A DNA stretch of 64,000 bases from positions 19,291 to 83,290 of the forward strand of contig CAZJHX010000024.1 of assembly GCA_964545715.1 (NCBI GenBank), in the 5' to 3' direction. The translations under genes and the position numbers were made by a program. Shown one piece after another: positions 19,749-28,649 of the stretch. Below the pieces are notes generated by a model, which was not told where the DNA came from, did no database searches, and saw only the letters and a list, made by a program, of their open reading frames with translations. This DNA comes from CAZJHX01 sp964545715 (lineage in GTDB: Bacteria; Myxococcota_A; UBA9042; GCA-2863065). Numbering within the stretch: the stretch's first letter is position 1; every line of letters starts with the position of its first letter.

Positions 19749-21950
19749 TTAATACGGGCCGAGCTCGGTCAGTAGCGCGCTGAGAAAGGCGTGCACGTCG
19801 GGCTGTTTCGGCACCCGGAAGCGGGCACTGGTCTGGCCGCGGCCCACCTTGATGGTGACCGCGTCGTCCGGTGCTGACGTAAACATGTCCTCGTCCGTGG
19901 TGTCGTCCCCAATCGCAACGACCAGCGCGTCCTCCGGCACCAGCTCGGCCTGCGACATCAGCCACCGCATCACCTGGCCCTTGTTGGCCTCCACGGCGCG
20001 CACCTCGATGACTTTACGGCCTGTCAGCACCTGCGCGGGCAGATTGGCCAGCGCCGACTGCAGCTCCACGACCAGGCGCCGCGACTGGTACTCGGCAAAC
20101 AGGCGCGGGGCCAGCCGATAGTGCCAGGTGGCGCCGAAGCGCTTGTGCTCCACCACCGTGCCCGGTGTGCGGGTCGAGAAGTCCTCCATCAGCCGGGCAG
20201 CGACCGGATACCAGCTGTCGCGATCGCTGTGCACCCGGACCTCCCACGGTGCCGGCAACGGACCCCGGAACTCCCCGCCGTGCTCGGCCGCCAGGCAGAT
20301 GTCCAGGCCCGCAGTCTGCGCCTCTAGAAACGCGGCGTCCCGCCCGCTGACGATGCAGATCGTGCAGCGCGGGTGGGCGGCCAGCTGCTTGAGCGTCTCG
20401 GCCAGCTCGTCCGTCATGCGCGCGTCCGGCGGGTCCTGCACAATGGCCGCCAGCGTGCCGTCAAAGTCCAGCATCAGCAGCACGGGTCGCCCATCCGCCG
20501 CCTGCATCGCGCGCCGCGCGGAGGGACGGCGGACCACAGCTTCTTCCGCGGACGCGGCGCGGTCGAGCTCGTCCATGAACGACATCGCCCACTCGGTGGC
20601 GGTGTAGCGCCGCAGCTGGGCAGCCATCGGCTTGTGCCGGCGGATCCGCTCGGCTTTGGACATGACCAGCGCATCCCGCAGCTGATCTGCGGTCCGGGTG
20701 ACGTCCCACGGGTTGATGCGCATGGCGTGGGGCAGCACCGATGCGGACCCGGCGAACTCGCTGAGGCACACCAGGCCGGGATCAGCGTCGTCCTGCGCCG
20801 CGATGTACTCGTGCGCGACCAGGTTCATCCCGTCGCGCTTGCTCGTGACGAGCAACACGTCGGCCACCCGGTACAGCATCAGCAGCTCTTCCAGCGGCAG
20901 GCTGGTGAACATGTAGTTGACCGGCACGTAGCCCGGGCTGCCGAAGCGCCCGTTGATGGCGCCCACCAACTGCTCGACCTCCTGGCGCAGGCGCACGTAC
21001 TCCGGGACGCCCGTGCGGCTCGGCACGGCCAGCTGCAGCAGCTGAACGCGACCTTGAAGCTTTGGATGGCGCTCCAGCATCGCTCGAAACGCCTGCAGCT
21101 TGAGGTCGATGCCCTTGGTGTAGTCCAGGCGATCGACGCCCAGAATGACCTTCTCCAGGTGTGTCCGCTCGGTGAACTCGGCCGCGGCCTCTACCACCGA
21201 GGCCTCAGCCGCTCCATCGGCGTATCGGGCGGTGTCGATCGCGACCGGGAACACGCCCAGGCGGCACTGATGACCGTCCTCGCGCTCCACGACGATGCCG
21301 CTGGACTCCAGCCCCAGTATGACGCGCGCCGCCGCGGCGAAGTGGCGCAGGTAGTCGTAGTCGTGGAAGCCGAGCAGGTTGGCGTGCAGCATCCCGTTGA
21401 GCAGCTCATTACGCACCGGCACCTGCCGAAACAGCTCGGACGACGGAAACGGCACGTGCAAAAAGAGCCCGGTCAGCAGATCCGGCCGGCGCTTGCGAAG
21501 CAGCTCCGGCAGCAGAAAGAAGTGAAAGTCGTGAATCCACACGCGCGCGCCCTGCGGCGCCAGTTCGAACACGGCCTCGGCAAAGATCTGGTTTACCGCC
21601 CGATACGCCGTCCACGCCGCGTCGTCGAAGCGCGCCAGGTGCTGCTCGTAGTGCAGCATGGGCCACAGCACGTCGTTGCAAAGGCCGTTGTAGTACTTGT
21701 CGTACAGCTCCGGATCCAAGAAAACCGGCTGCGGTTTCAGCCGATCCTCTTTGGGCAGGCGCGCCACCGCGCGGTCCCAGGCGCCGCGATCGACCGTTGA
21801 CGGCATGGACCCGATCCAGGTCGCTTCGCCGTCAAAACGCACGCCGCGTACAGCGTTGACGAGCCCCCCCGAGGCGACCTGAAGTGCCTCCGTTTTCGCG
21901 TCGAATTGGAAGGGAAGGCGATTGCTGACTATGATCGTCTCCGCTTTCAT
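19749..21950 (-). CDS. bifunctional trehalose-6-phosphate synthase/phosphatase (OtsA-OtsB fusion)
   Basis: Makes trehalose from UDP-glucose and glucose-6-phosphate in two steps, for osmotic or desiccation protection. The protein is 733 aa. The OtsA-like GT20 domain is at about residues 1-470, with IVSNRLP, WIHDFHFFLLP, GLFLHVPFPSSELFR, GVDRLDYTKGI (the Arg/Lys binding phosphate) and SKRDGMNLVAHEY. The OtsB-like HAD phosphatase is at about 490-733, with the nucleophile motif LDFDGTLAAI, VSGRDAAF, AEHGGEF and AIGDDTTDEDMF. The ATG at 21950 overlaps the start of the divergent GH15 gene. An earlier GTG at 21956 is possible. Both domains look intact. Confidence 0.95.
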   Translation of the reverse strand: MKAETIIVSNRLPFQFDAKTEALQVASGGLVNAVRGVRFDGEATWIGSMPSTVDRGAWDRAVARLPKEDRLKPQPVFLDPELYDKYYNGLCNDVLWPMLHYEQHLARFDDAAWTAYRAVNQIFAEAVFELAPQGARVWIHDFHFFLLPELLRKRRPDLLTGLFLHVPFPSSELFRQVPVRNELLNGMLHANLLGFHDYDYLRHFAAAARVILGLESSGIVVEREDGHQCRLGVFPVAIDTARYADGAAEASVVEAAAEFTERTHLEKVILGVDRLDYTKGIDLKLQAFRAMLERHPKLQGRVQLLQLAVPSRTGVPEYVRLRQEVEQLVGAINGRFGSPGYVPVNYMFTSLPLEELLMLYRVADVLLVTSKRDGMNLVAHEYIAAQDDADPGLVCLSEFAGSASVLPHAMRINPWDVTRTADQLRDALVMSKAERIRRHKPMAAQLRRYTATEWAMSFMDELDRAASAEEAVVRRPSARRAMQAADGRPVLLMLDFDGTLAAIVQDPPDARMTDELAETLKQLAAHPRCTICIVSGRDAAFLEAQTAGLDICLAAEHGGEFRGPLPAPWEVRVHSDRDSWYPVAARLMEDFSTRTPGTVVEHKRFGATWHYRLAPRLFAEYQSRRLVVELQSALANLPAQVLTGRKVIEVRAVEANKGQVMRWLMSQAELVPEDALVVAIGDDTTDEDMFTSAPDDAVTIKVGRGQTSARFRVPKQPDVHAFLSALLTELGPY

Positions 21951-23793
21951 GATCACACCACCTGCCCATCGTTACGATATCGGAGTCATCGGCAACTGTG
22001 CCTACATGGCACACATCGACTCCCGCGCCAACATCCAGTGGCTTTGCTGGCCGCGGTTTGACAGCCCATTCTTGTTCGGCACGCTGCTGGATGAGGACAA
22101 GGGAGGCGGCTTTTCTATCGAGCCGTGTGCCGAAGCCACCAGCCGCCAGTACTACATCGCCAACACCAATGTGCTGGTGACGGAGTTCGACTGCGAGGAC
22201 GGCCGCTTCCGCGTCATCGACTTCGCACCGCGCTTTGTGCAGTACGAGCGCGACTACAAGCCGCTGATGCTGATGCGAAAGATCGAGCGTCTGGAGGGCA
22301 CGCCGCAAGTACGGGTGCGCTGCCGGCCGCGCGGCGATTACGGCGAGGTGACGCCGGCGCCGCAGATGGGGTCCAGCCACATTCGCTATCCAGGCCTGGG
22401 CCAGGCGGTGCGGCTGACGACCGACGTGCCGCTGACCCGCGTGCTGGACGAGACGCCGTTCAAGCTGACGGGCGACCGCGCGTGCTGCCTGACGTATGGG
22501 GTGCCCCTCGAGGGTCCACTGGCCAGCACGCTGGATCGCTTTCTGCGCGCCACGGTGCGCTACTGGCGCGCCTGGGTCGAGGACTGCACGGTGCCCAACT
22601 TCGCGCAGGACCCGGTCATTCGCAGCGCGCTGGTGCTGAAGATGCACCAGTACCAGGACACCGGCGCCATCATCGCGGCGGGCACGACAAGCCTGCCCGA
22701 GTCGCCAGGGTCGACGCGCAACTGGGACTACCGCTATTGCTGGCTGCGCGACACCTTCTACACGCTGTCCGCGTTCGACCACATCGGGCACTTCGAGGAG
22801 ATGAAGAAGTTTGCCGACTGGGTGCAGAACCTGGTCAGCGGCCAGGTCACCCACGTTCAGCCGGTGTACGCCATCGACGGCGCGTCGGCGCTGGTCGAGC
22901 GGGAGCTGCCGCTGGCGGGGTATCGCGGAGAGCAGCCGGTGCGGGTCGGCAACCAGGCCTACGATCACATCCAAAACGACGTGTACGGCCAGATCCTGTT
23001 GAGCTTGCTACCGTTGTACACGGACCGCCGCTTTGTGGCGTCCGAGCGCCTGAGCGACACCGGGCTCGTGGAGTCCATGCTCACGCGCATCGAAGAGACG
23101 ATGGACACCGAGGACGCCGGGCTGTGGGAGCTGCGCGGCATGGCCTGGAAGCACACGTACACGTTCTTGTTCCACTGGGCGGGCGCCAACGCGGCGCGCC
23201 AGATCGCCGTGGAGCTGAGCGACGACGCTCTGGAGGCTCGCGCCATCACCGTGGCCTGGGCGGCCGCCGCCCAGATCGAGGCGACGTACAGCGAAGAGCT
23301 GGGCACCTACGGCCACGCGATCGGCAGCAGCCACATGGACGCCAGCACGCTGCAGCTGATCAGCATGGGCTATCTGGACCCGACGGGTGAGCGCGCCAAA
23401 AAACTACTGGAAGTGGTCGAGGACAAGCTGGTCGTCAAGCCGGGCTTCTTGTATCGCTACAATCACGCGGACGACTTCGGCCTGCCCGAGGTGGCGTTTG
23501 TCGTGTGTGGCTTCTGGTACGTGGACGCGCTGGCCTGCGTGGGTCGCGTGGACGACGCGATCGCCGCGCTGGAGAACATTTTGGCGGCGGCCAATCCGCT
23601 GGGTCTCATTAGCGAGGACGTCGATCCGCGCGACAACAGCCAGTGGGGCAACTTTCCGCAGACCTACAGCCATGTGGGCGTGATCAACACGGCCTTCCGC
23701 ATCGCCCAGCGCTTGGAGCAGCCTCGCTTTCTGGCCACCGGCGGCGGTCCACGCGGCGACGAATCCGAGCTGCGCCGCCGGCGCATACGCTGA
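21949..23793 (+). CDS. glycoside hydrolase family 15 protein (glucoamylase / GH15 trehalase type)
   Basis: A 614-aa cytoplasmic (no signal peptide) inverting alpha-glucosidase of GH15. The family N-terminus (YDIGVIGNCAYMAHIDSRAN) and WLCWPRFDSPFLFG are present. So are the conserved STRNWDYRYCWLRD, the catalytic-acid region GLWELRG and the second Glu in ISEDVDP...WGNFPQTYSH. Some GH15 members are trehalases and others act on starch or dextran. Its pairing with trehalose-phosphate synthase/phosphatase favours trehalose turnover, but sequence alone does not decide. The ATG at 21949 overlaps the otsAB-like ATG; a start at 21922 would extend further into it. Confidence 0.92.
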   Translation: MITPPAHRYDIGVIGNCAYMAHIDSRANIQWLCWPRFDSPFLFGTLLDEDKGGGFSIEPCAEATSRQYYIANTNVLVTEFDCEDGRFRVIDFAPRFVQYERDYKPLMLMRKIERLEGTPQVRVRCRPRGDYGEVTPAPQMGSSHIRYPGLGQAVRLTTDVPLTRVLDETPFKLTGDRACCLTYGVPLEGPLASTLDRFLRATVRYWRAWVEDCTVPNFAQDPVIRSALVLKMHQYQDTGAIIAAGTTSLPESPGSTRNWDYRYCWLRDTFYTLSAFDHIGHFEEMKKFADWVQNLVSGQVTHVQPVYAIDGASALVERELPLAGYRGEQPVRVGNQAYDHIQNDVYGQILLSLLPLYTDRRFVASERLSDTGLVESMLTRIEETMDTEDAGLWELRGMAWKHTYTFLFHWAGANAARQIAVELSDDALEARAITVAWAAAAQIEATYSEELGTYGHAIGSSHMDASTLQLISMGYLDPTGERAKKLLEVVEDKLVVKPGFLYRYNHADDFGLPEVAFVVCGFWYVDALACVGRVDDAIAALENILAAANPLGLISEDVDPRDNSQWGNFPQTYSHVGVINTAFRIAQRLEQPRFLATGGGPRGDESELRRRRIR

Positions 23794-23806
23794 GGCAGTA
23801 CCCATC

Positions 23807-25345
23807 TTGAAGTTACGCGTCTTGCTTTTGCTGTTGGTCTTTGGCTGCTCCAACGACACCGAGCGGCTATCGGTGCCGACGGTGCCCCAAAACGACAACG
23901 CGGCGGACGCCTCCGCCGTCGTGGACACCGTGGACGACGTGGCTGAGGACACGGCTGTTGAAGACGTTGCGGCGCCACCCGACACCGCCGACGCGATCGA
24001 GGCGGACCCGGACGCAGCAGAGCCGATCGATACCCCGCCTGAAGAAGAGGACACGGGGCCCCAGAACCCGTGCGACGACGGCAACGACTGCACCACGGAC
24101 AATTTGATCACCCACAACGACGGCACGACCGAGTGCACGCATCCGCCGGTCATCAACTGCTGCGGCGACGGCATCATTGACGAGCTGGAGACGTGCGACG
24201 GCAACTGCCCGGTCAGCTGCAACGACTTCCTCGACTACACCGAGGACACGATGATCGGGTCCCCGGACATCTGCAACGTCACCTGCACGTACAGCGACGC
24301 GGGGCTGGATACCGACGGCGACACCCTGACCGACTACCAGGAGGCCACCGATGAGCTGGCGTTTACCGACCTGGCCGTCTTCAACGGGCTGTTGGCGACG
24401 ATTGGCAAGGCGCCTGACCAGTTCTTCAGCTCGGCCGACTGCGGCCTGTTTTTCGGCAAGGACTTCGGCGGCATGAGCGGCCTGTTTACCGGCAGCCAGC
24501 AGGCCCACCCGATTTCGGCGGGTTGGAGTTATGCGGCCGGTCTGTCGCCCGAGTACGACGATCCTGCGCACTACGACTTCGAGCCCAATTGGACGCACCA
24601 CGACAATGTGGGCGTGCACAACAGCTTTCAGATCCTGTTCTCGGGCAGCGTGCATCTGGATCAGACGGGCACCTGGTGCTTCAGCGTGGACACCGGCGCG
24701 GGCGGCTTTGGTCCGCTGGACATCGCCGGGCGCAAGAACAGCTGCGGGCGGGTCTTCATCGACGCCACGCTGGCGTCCAAGCCGCTGGCCGAGACCGGCT
24801 ACGGATCCGCCGCCAGCCCCAACGTCGGCTGCCTTGCATTGGAGGCGGGCGCGCATGATCTCGATATCGGGGCGCGCCACTTCGAGGCTCAGATCTACAA
24901 GCCGACGCTGGACGTGCGGCTGTGCTTTGGCGGCGAGGGCGAGTGCACGCCGGACGCGGCCATCCCGCAGGCGCAGCTGAGGGCGCTGAAGGTCGGCGAG
25001 AGCCCGCCGGATCCCGTCGATCCGCCCGACCCGGACGAGGGCGCATGCGTGAACGCGGCGGACGCGTCGCTGATCGAGACGCTGGGCGAAAAGGGCCTGG
25101 AGGACGCGATCACCCCGTGCGGCAGCAAGTGCTTTCTGGCGGGCGACAAGAAGGCGTGTGTGGCGGAGTGCATCGCCTCCGACGTCGGGCTCTCACCCGA
25201 CTGCGCCGCCTGTTATGCCGCCACGACGGCGTGTGTGATGGCCAGCTGCGTGACCGCCTGCATCGACGGCGGCGATGACTGCATTCAGTGCATGGCAGAC
25301 AACGGCTGTCAGGACGCCTTCCCCGAGTGCAGCGGCCTGCCGTAA
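23807..25345 (+). CDS. Cys-rich lipoprotein with PA14-like domain and C-terminal six-plus-Cys module
   Basis: A 512-aa lipoprotein starting at TTG 23807 (lipobox LLVFGC) with a strongly acidic tether (about residues 25-85: DTVDDVAEDTAVEDVA, DPDAAEPIDTPPEEEDTG). Next come a Cys-rich segment (CDDGNDCTTDN...CCGDGIIDELETCDG), a beta domain at about 190-380 resembling PA14/fibro-slime carbohydrate-binding folds (FQILFSGSVHLDQTGTWCFS), a Pro/Asp linker, and a C-terminal Cys module (residues about 410-512, 13 Cys). The same C-terminal module occurs in the lipoprotein at 28650-29921. Predicted to be surface displayed. Function unknown. Confidence 0.72.
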   Translation: MKLRVLLLLLVFGCSNDTERLSVPTVPQNDNAADASAVVDTVDDVAEDTAVEDVAAPPDTADAIEADPDAAEPIDTPPEEEDTGPQNPCDDGNDCTTDNLITHNDGTTECTHPPVINCCGDGIIDELETCDGNCPVSCNDFLDYTEDTMIGSPDICNVTCTYSDAGLDTDGDTLTDYQEATDELAFTDLAVFNGLLATIGKAPDQFFSSADCGLFFGKDFGGMSGLFTGSQQAHPISAGWSYAAGLSPEYDDPAHYDFEPNWTHHDNVGVHNSFQILFSGSVHLDQTGTWCFSVDTGAGGFGPLDIAGRKNSCGRVFIDATLASKPLAETGYGSAASPNVGCLALEAGAHDLDIGARHFEAQIYKPTLDVRLCFGGEGECTPDAAIPQAQLRALKVGESPPDPVDPPDPDEGACVNAADASLIETLGEKGLEDAITPCGSKCFLAGDKKACVAECIASDVGLSPDCAACYAATTACVMASCVTACIDGGDDCIQCMADNGCQDAFPECSGLP

Positions 25346-25349
25346 ACCG

Positions 25350-25802
25350 CTACTCGATCGCGAGCAGCTCGATGTCGAAGACCAGCATGCCCTTGGGATC
25401 GCGCATGCCCTTGTAGGCGAGCTTTTCGGGGATCCAGAAGCGCGTCTTCTCGCCGACCACCATCAGCTGCACGCCCTCGGTCCAGCCCGCGATGACGCCG
25501 CTGAGCGGAAAGGTCGCCGGCTCGCCGCGCACGACCGAGCTGTCGAACATCTCGCCGTCGGTGGTCCACCCTGTGTAGTCGACCTTAACCTTCGACTGCG
25601 CCGTCGGGTGCGTCGTGCCGGTGCCCTTGGTCAGCACTTTGTAGTAGAGGCCGGACGCGGTCTTGGTGGCGTCAGTGGGCGGCTCAGCGACGTCGGGCGG
25701 CGCCGGCAGCGGGTCGCCTTTCTTGCAGCCGGCGGCCAGCGCGGCGGCGATCACGAGCGACAACAGGACGGACGACCACGGTTGTGTAAACATCGCTTTC
25801 AT
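25350..25802 (-). CDS. FKBP-type peptidyl-prolyl cis-trans isomerase lipoprotein
   Basis: A 150-aa lipid-anchored prolyl isomerase assisting protein folding in the envelope. The lipobox is LAAGC after a hydrophobic stretch (SLVIAAALAAGC), followed by a short Pro-rich tether. The FKBP fold has VKVDYTGWTTDGEMFDSS, FPLSGVIAGWTEGVQLM, GEKTRFWIPEKLAYKG and a C-terminal MLVFDIELLAIE. Active-site aromatic and Asp residues typical of FKBP (Tyr, Phe-Asp, Ile/Trp of VIAGW) are present. The start at 25802 places the signal sequence correctly; upstream in-frame ATGs lengthen it without a ribosome site. It converges with the preceding Cys-rich lipoprotein gene, 4 bp apart, and disulfide-rich neighbours may be its clients. 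Confidence 0.9.
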   Translation of the reverse strand: MKAMFTQPWSSVLLSLVIAAALAAGCKKGDPLPAPPDVAEPPTDATKTASGLYYKVLTKGTGTTHPTAQSKVKVDYTGWTTDGEMFDSSVVRGEPATFPLSGVIAGWTEGVQLMVVGEKTRFWIPEKLAYKGMRDPKGMLVFDIELLAIE

Positions 25803-25854
25803 CGGGCGGACCATAGCATCTGCCGTAAACCACGGGTGAGGGTTCATCAGCCGC

Positions 25855-27348
25855 GTGTCCGACGACCTGCTCCAAGCCGAAGCCGAGCTGCAGCGCTCCT
25901 TTCGCAGACGCCGTCTGATCGCGGTCGTGGTGGTTGTCCTGGCGCTCGGTGGAGCGGCCGCTGCGGCCTGGCAGGTCAGTCGCTACGAGACGCTGATTCT
26001 CGACAAGCCCATCGCGCTGCTGCAGGTGCCCGGACCCCGGCCCGAGGCGCCCGGCCCCGGCCCGTCGGTGCTCAACGGCGTCGATCTACGACGCGTCCAC
26101 ACGGAGCTGCTCGGCACCTGGACGATACAGGCGCAGAAAGGCGGGCGTCAGCCGGCGGGCAGGGCGCTGGCCAGGGCGATAGACGGCGACTCGCGCCTGT
26201 CCGTGCTGTTCGAGATGATCGAGGACACCGCGGAGGAGCTGGATCGCGGTGCGGCGCTGGAGCTTACGCGCCTGTTTGCGGATTGGTCCGCGTATCTGGA
26301 CAAGGCCGGTGCGCCCTGGTTCATCAGCGTGAAGGCGCGCGGCCGTCGGGGTCAGTGGAGCTTCTATCTCAAGATCTACGAGGTGCTGGCGGATACGAGC
26401 GTGACGGTGGGCGGCAGGACGTCGCGCGTGCGGATCTTGCGGCGCGTCGACCAGATCAACGTGCGTGACGGCATGCTGGGCCACAGCGGGCTGGAGGGCG
26501 CCGGGGCGGTGCTGGTGGCAGACAATCTGGTGCGCAGCTTTGTCCGTGAGGTCTGGCCCGCGCTGGGCGGCGACGGCGCGGGCGAGGTCCCGTCCTTCTC
26601 CCCGGCGATCCAGCGCGAGGCCGCCCGTGCGCTCTCGGCCGAGCAGCTGGCGCTGCTACGTCAAACCGCTGGACCGCGGGCTAATGTGACCGCCGTCCTG
26701 GATGCGCTCAGAGACCGTCGGGACTGCAGCGGCTTTCGCCTACGCGACCACTGGTACGGCGTGACCCGGGAGGCGCTCGACGGCATCCACAAGATCGCGC
26801 GGCGCATGATCGAACCCGGCGACTGTCCGCCGATCACCGTTATCGAGGCGGTGCGGCTTGGGCGCGCCTCGACCATCTTGCAGGAGACCGAGGGCCTGAC
26901 CGAAGCGGTGGCCGCCGGGGTCGCCTGGTACGCCCGAGCCGTGGCGCTGCACGAGGCGCGGCACATCGCGGACAACGCGGTCGCCGTGCCCGAGGAGGAC
27001 GCGCCGCCGCTGGACGTGGCGTGCCCCGGCTGCAAGCGCGAGATCGGGCGGCGCGCGCGGGTGGAGCTGAGCGCTTATGCGGCTGAGCTGACCCATCCGG
27101 ACACGGCCGTCATCGCGCTGCTGCAGATGTGCGCGAGCCGCAGGGGGCACAAGGCCCGCTTCCGAGAGCGGGCGGAGCGTCTGCTGCTGAGCGCCATCCT
27201 GCCCGAGGGCTGTGACGCGGGTGTGCCCGATGATTTGGTGCTGCGCGGCCGGCGCGTGGATGAGGCGCTTTTTGAGCGGCGCGACAGCGTCAGCTTCGAG
27301 GCGGGCTGGCCCAGCGCGCTGCCCCCGTGGACACGGACGGACTGGTAG
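25855..27348 (+). CDS. membrane-anchored protein with HExxH zincin-like motif, unknown function
   Basis: A 497-aa protein from GTG 25855. It has a short basic cytoplasmic start, one TM at about residues 21-43 (IAVVVVVLALGGAAAAAWQV), a Pro-rich linker, then a large extracytoplasmic domain. HEARH at residues 366-370 sits in a helix-like context (ARAVALHEARHIADNAV) and fits the HExxH zinc-binding motif of metallopeptidases. A CPGC pair follows about 25 residues on. No known family is recognised beyond this. The gene is divergent from the FKBP lipoprotein gene and followed 2 bp later by a TVP38-type membrane protein. Peptidase activity is inference; the third zinc ligand is not identified. Confidence 0.65.
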   Translation: MSDDLLQAEAELQRSFRRRRLIAVVVVVLALGGAAAAAWQVSRYETLILDKPIALLQVPGPRPEAPGPGPSVLNGVDLRRVHTELLGTWTIQAQKGGRQPAGRALARAIDGDSRLSVLFEMIEDTAEELDRGAALELTRLFADWSAYLDKAGAPWFISVKARGRRGQWSFYLKIYEVLADTSVTVGGRTSRVRILRRVDQINVRDGMLGHSGLEGAGAVLVADNLVRSFVREVWPALGGDGAGEVPSFSPAIQREAARALSAEQLALLRQTAGPRANVTAVLDALRDRRDCSGFRLRDHWYGVTREALDGIHKIARRMIEPGDCPPITVIEAVRLGRASTILQETEGLTEAVAAGVAWYARAVALHEARHIADNAVAVPEEDAPPLDVACPGCKREIGRRARVELSAYAAELTHPDTAVIALLQMCASRRGHKARFRERAERLLLSAILPEGCDAGVPDDLVLRGRRVDEALFERRDSVSFEAGWPSALPPWTRTDW

Positions 27349-27350
27349 CC

Positions 27351-27911
27351 GTGCAGCGCATCAAGCCAACAACCCGGCTGATCGTGGGCGTCCTGGGTCT
27401 GGGCCTCGTGGTCGGCTTTGTGCTGTGGCACGGCAAGTCGATCTCGCCGGAGTGGGCGGCTGCCATGGCGCAGGCGGCCGGTCCGGCGGCAGCGGTGGCG
27501 TACGTGCTCGGCTTCGCCCTGATCCAGCCCCTGGGGATGTCTGCCCATGTGCTGATCATCGCCGGTGTTGTGCTGTGGCCGCCGGAGATCGCGTTTGCGC
27601 TGGGTCTGGCCGGGGCGGTCGGCGCGGCGATAGTGGCGTGGGTGATCGCTCGCTACATCGCCTACGACGCGGTTCAGGCGCGCCTGCCCGAGCGGGTGCG
27701 CCGCTACGAAAAGCGCCTGGTCGAGGGCGGTTTCACCGCGGTGCTGGTGGTGCGGCTGATCACGTTTACGATGCACCCGGTCATGTACCTGATGGGCATC
27801 GCGCGGGTGCCGTTCTGGACCATGCTGGCCGGCACGGTGGTCGGGTTTATCCCGGCGGTGTTCCTGAACGTGGTGGTGGGAAAAGGGCTGCTGGTCTGGC
27901 TGTTCGGCTGA
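27351..27911 (+). CDS. TVP38/TMEM64 (DedA-like) family membrane protein
   Basis: A 186-aa inner-membrane protein with about five hydrophobic segments and the SNARE-associated/VTT domain features of TVP38/TMEM64 proteins: a re-entrant-loop region (FALIQPLGMSAHVLIIAG), GLAGAVGAAIVAWVIARY, RLITFTMHPVMYLMGIARV and FIPAVFLNVVVGKG. The family is implicated in lipid scrambling or transport of undecaprenyl phosphate and phospholipids. The GTG at 27351 lies 2 nt after the previous stop; an earlier GTG at 27327 overlaps that gene. Specific substrate unknown. Confidence 0.82.
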   Translation: MQRIKPTTRLIVGVLGLGLVVGFVLWHGKSISPEWAAAMAQAAGPAAAVAYVLGFALIQPLGMSAHVLIIAGVVLWPPEIAFALGLAGAVGAAIVAWVIARYIAYDAVQARLPERVRRYEKRLVEGGFTAVLVVRLITFTMHPVMYLMGIARVPFWTMLAGTVVGFIPAVFLNVVVGKGLLVWLFG

Positions 27912-27948
27912 CTGGTGTCGGCCGGGCCGCCGTGAGAGAAACACCGTT

Positions 27949-28602
27949 ATGAGCTCAGACGATATCTTCAAGTATGACGGCGAGCGCGTGGACGTCTTCT
28001 GGGACAAGCGCCTGTGCATCCACGTGGGCGAGTGTGGGCGGGCAAAGGGCGAGCTCTTCGTGGGCGGCCGCAAGCCCTGGTGCCAGCCCGATCTGACGAC
28101 GGACGCGGACGTGGAAGAGGTGGTTGAGCGGTGCCCGACGGGCGCGATCACCTACCGCCATCACGAGGGCGGCAACACGGAGACGGCGCCCGCCGAGAAC
28201 GTGGTGGTGGTCGCCAACAACGGCCCGCTGTATGTACACGGCGACCTGGACGTGGCCGGCCGCGCAGACGACATGGGGGGCGTGCGCTTTCGTGCCGCGC
28301 TGTGCCGCTGCGGCCAGTCCAAGAACAAGCCGTTTTGCGACAACAGCCACGAGACGGCGGACTTTCGTGATCGCGGAGCGGTGGGCGACAGCGGCCCCGG
28401 GCTGGAGGCTGAAGGCGGTGAACTGAAGGTCGCCAAGTTTCCCGACGGCCCGCTTTTTTTGACCGGCAACTTCTCGATCGTCGGCGGCAGCGGCCGAGTG
28501 GCCTGGCGCGGGACCAAAGCGGCGCTGTGTCGCTGCGGTCACTCGGCCAACAAGCCGTTTTGTGACGGCGCCCACAAGGCGGCTGGCTTCAAGGCTGCCT
28601 GA
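27949..28602 (+). CDS. ferredoxin-like (Fer4_19) plus double CDGSH iron-sulfur protein
   Basis: A 217-aa cytoplasmic protein. Residues about 1-75 are a divergent single-cluster ferredoxin domain (CIHVGECGRAKGELF, WCQPD, ERCPTGAI). Two CDGSH-type domains follow, each with the CxCxx(S/A)xxxPxCDxxH cluster-binding pattern: CRCGQSKNKPFCDNSH and CRCGHSANKPFCDGAH. CDGSH proteins hold a labile [2Fe-2S] cluster with one His ligand and act in redox or iron handling. This three-part fusion is a known bacterial architecture, although its exact role is not settled. The ATG at 27949 is the only sensible start. No redox partner gene is adjacent. Confidence 0.93.
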   Translation: MSSDDIFKYDGERVDVFWDKRLCIHVGECGRAKGELFVGGRKPWCQPDLTTDADVEEVVERCPTGAITYRHHEGGNTETAPAENVVVVANNGPLYVHGDLDVAGRADDMGGVRFRAALCRCGQSKNKPFCDNSHETADFRDRGAVGDSGPGLEAEGGELKVAKFPDGPLFLTGNFSIVGGSGRVAWRGTKAALCRCGHSANKPFCDGAHKAAGFKAA

Positions 28603-28649
28603 CAAGGAACGGATCCGCCGCTTGGCCGGATCCGGGTACACTGCGGGGT

